Position numbers and translations under genes: made by a program. Source: an uncultured Eubacteriaceae bacterium (GTDB lineage Bacteria; Bacillota; Clostridia; Lachnospirales; CAG-274). From it: 7,684 bases of DNA. Below, piece after piece: positions 6,780 through 7,684 of this stretch (positions are counted from its first letter, which is position 1; each line of letters starts with the position of its first letter). The notes under the pieces were generated by a model. The model worked only from the letters and a program-made list of their open reading frames with translations. It was not told the DNA's origin and did not search any database. The stretch lies in contig CALIRN010000061.1 in the NCBI GenBank assembly GCA_938042265.1, positions 1 through 7,684 on the forward strand. Direction: 5' to 3'.

Positions 6780-6857
6780 ATATTAAATCATAAAAATTGT
6801 CTGCATTGCAGAAATTGCTTGAATATCTGTCCCGTCAATGCAGTAGAAAGGAAATAA
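6777..6857 (+). pseudogene. 3' remnant of a 4Fe-4S ferredoxin-type gene
   Basis: The frame from 6777 to the TAA at 6855-6857 reads DILNHK, then NCLHCRNCLNICPVNAVERK. It contains the pattern C-x2-C-x2-C-x3-C-P followed by VNAV, the classic cluster-binding signature of bacterial ferredoxins and of ferredoxin-flavodoxin (EFR1-like) proteins. A stop at 6774 lies just upstream and no start codon is available, so this is the last ~26 codons of a lost gene rather than an expressed protein. The candidate promoter directly abuts it, implying that a deletion removed the ribosome site, start and main body. The terminal A of its TAA is also the A of the following ATG, the TAATG overlap typical of translationally coupled operon genes. 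The signature is clear; which ferredoxin family it came from is not. Confidence 0.65.
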
Positions 6858-7471
6858 TGAAAATGACGCAAACAGAGCGATTAAACTATTTAATAACCTA
6901 TCTCATAAACGAACAGCAAGCCGATATACAAATACCCCAAAACATATCTGATAAAAAACGGCTTTTACGCTCGCTTATGAATATAAGACCACCGATAAAT
7001 GCGGACGATGATTTTCTTAAAATACAGAATGAACTTACGGATGCTCTTGGGCAGCTGGCAATTAGCATCGAACACGTGGGGAGTACTTCCGTGCAGGGGC
7101 TGTCTGCAAAACCGATTATTGATATAGATGTAGTTATTAAGGATTACAACGCTTTGAAAGATACTATTTCTGCCTTGGAGAAAATTGGTTATCAATATGA
7201 AGGAGACCTCGGTATTCCGGGACGAGAGGCATTTCGCTACGATGGTAAAGATCACCTGAAAAAACATCATTTATATGTGTGTCCGGCTGATTCACCGGAG
7301 CTGAAAAGACACATCGCATTTAGAAATTACCTTCGGACACATCCCGATGCTGTGCGAAAATATTCTCTTATAAAAGAAGAGGGAGCGAAAAAATACCCTG
7401 ACGATATTGAACGTTATATTGAATATAAATCTCCCTTCATCGAAGGAATTTATTCGGAAATCGGAATCTGA
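6857..7471 (+). CDS. GrpB/UPF0157-domain protein with a macrodomain-hydrolase-like N-terminus
   Basis: A protein of 204 residues from ATG 6857, preceded by AAAGGA at 6847-6852; ATG 6863 is an in-frame alternative. Residues about 58-204 are a GrpB (UPF0157) nucleotidyltransferase-fold domain. It contains IEHVGSTSVQGLSAKPIIDIDVV (71-93) with the GSTS loop and Asp89/Asp91, then GDLGIPGREAF (116-126), HHLYVCP (137-143) and FRNYLR. The usual GrpB opening (a V-x-Y-x3-W-x3-F segment) is absent. In its place, MTQTERLNYLITYLINE (3-19), KKRLLRSLMNIRPP (33-46) and DDFLKIQ (51-57) closely resemble the N-terminus of bacterial zinc-dependent macrodomain protein-ADP-ribose hydrolases. The macrodomain itself is missing. 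GrpB-family biochemistry is poorly known; the name does not mean heat-shock GrpE. A gene fusion is the simplest reading. The family call is firm, while the fusion and any activity are inference. Confidence 0.8.
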   Translation: MKMTQTERLNYLITYLINEQQADIQIPQNISDKKRLLRSLMNIRPPINADDDFLKIQNELTDALGQLAISIEHVGSTSVQGLSAKPIIDIDVVIKDYNALKDTISALEKIGYQYEGDLGIPGREAFRYDGKDHLKKHHLYVCPADSPELKRHIAFRNYLRTHPDAVRKYSLIKEEGAKKYPDDIERYIEYKSPFIEGIYSEIGI

Positions 7472-7476
7472 AATCT

Positions 7477-7490
7477 CCTGATCTGTCAGG
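7477..7490. repeat. Small hairpin just after the GrpB-like gene
   Basis: CCTGA-TCTG-TCAGG forms a 5-base-pair stem with a 4-base loop, 5 bases after the stop codon. No T-run follows, so it is a weak terminator candidate at best. It marks the end of the AT-rich coding DNA before the GC-rich tail. Confidence 0.4.
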
Positions 7491-7684
7491 TGAATAGATC
7501 ATTCTGCACCTTTCGGCAGATAACCCTAAAACGGTTGTCCGCTGTTTTTATGCCTGGACATCCCGGCAGGGGAAATCTGCCCGATAAAACCGCCTGCGGG
7601 CGGCACCGGGAGTGGCGGCGTAAGGCTCCCCGAAAAAGTCTCCGGTATTGCACTTGGACAGGATGTTGCGGTGTCCCCAAAGGT
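7491..7684. other. GC-rich, hairpin-dense segment, possibly of mobile-element origin
   Basis: By my count 77 of the last 124 bases are G or C (about 62%), far above the flanking genes. Short inverted repeats are packed closely: TCTGC/GCAGA (7503-7520), TGTCC/GGACA (7536-7560), GGCAG/CTGCC (7565-7581), CCGCC-TGCG-GGCGG (7590-7603), GGGAG/CTCCC (7608-7630) and GGACA/TGTCC (7656-7676). Such density and composition are seen in transfer-origin and regulatory regions of Firmicute conjugative elements, but no relaxase, integrase or known end sequence is visible. The assignment is inference. Confidence 0.4.
7548..7682 (-). CDS. Possible 3' end of an unrecognised gene entering from the right edge
   Basis: This minus-strand frame is open from the window edge to a TAA at 7550-7548, 44 codons. 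It reads LWGHRNILSKCNTGDFFGE and continues to end in FPCRDVQA. Third codon positions are the most GC-rich of the three (about 68%), as expected for coding GC-rich DNA. A second minus frame is also open to a stop near 7526, and a third is open further still, so the choice is uncertain. I do not recognise the protein. It may equally be non-coding. Confidence 0.2.
   Translation of the reverse strand, partial: LWGHRNILSKCNTGDFFGEPYAATPGAARRRFYRADFPCRDVQA

Noticed and set aside
6797..6856. TTG 6797 as start of a longer GrpB-like protein
   Set aside because: The extension has no ribosome site, matches neither family, and overlaps the ferredoxin signature in another frame. AAAGGA before ATG 6857 decides the start.
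6053..7542. GCGGACA (6053-6059) and TGTCCGC (7536-7542) as terminal repeats of a 1.5 kb element
   Set aside because: Only 7 bases match, the flanks diverge, no target duplication is visible and the enclosed genes include no transposase or recombinase.
7486..7680. Minus-strand 64-codon frame in the GC-rich tail as a complete gene
   Set aside because: Its Arg/Pro-rich composition, lack of a ribosome site and run through several hairpins suggest chance; another minus frame has more gene-like composition.

Overview
The window looks like chromosome of an endospore-forming Firmicute, probably class Clostridia. It carries a SpoIVFA/SpoIVFB pair and a YtaF-type sporulation membrane protein, Shine-Dalgarno sites are GAGGTGAT-like, coding density is high, and AUA is common among isoleucine codons. 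No species can be named from the sequence alone.

The left part (1-6023) reads as core chromosome. On the minus strand, in transcription order, are a P2A-type Ca2+-ATPase (5297-2721), spoIVFA with a single frameshift (2657-1864), spoIVFB (1844-1029) and a DUF1538 membrane protein that runs off the left edge (954-1). A sigma-E-like promoter lies in the 63-base gap between the ATPase and spoIVFA. A sigma-A-like promoter lies in the gap before the DUF1538 gene. ytaF (5445-6023) is transcribed away from the ATPase across a shared 147-base spacer. SpoIVFA and SpoIVFB would form the mother-cell membrane complex that processes pro-sigma-K. YtaF carries a textbook EF-hand-like loop, and its gene sits head to head with a calcium pump, so a link to calcium during sporulation is a reasonable hypothesis.

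The middle (6024-6293) has no gene. It holds a nested hairpin, a strong bidirectional terminator and a few short palindromes, and it looks like the boundary between core and accessory DNA.

The right part (6294-7684) looks accessory. An HxlR-family repressor gene reads left from a near-consensus promoter nested inside two inverted repeats. Reading right is the rubble of an older operon: a second promoter, then a start-less 3' end of a 4Fe-4S ferredoxin gene, whose stop overlaps the start of an apparent chimera. In that chimera the first ~56 residues resemble the N-terminus of macrodomain protein-ADP-ribose hydrolases and the rest is a GrpB (UPF0157) nucleotidyltransferase-like domain. The last ~190 bases are abruptly GC-rich and full of short hairpins, with a possible partial minus-strand reading frame, and may belong to a mobile element.

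The items most worth checking are the macro-GrpB chimera with its ferredoxin relic, the spoIVFA frameshift, and the HxlR operator region. I saw no tRNA, rRNA, CRISPR array or intact insertion sequence.
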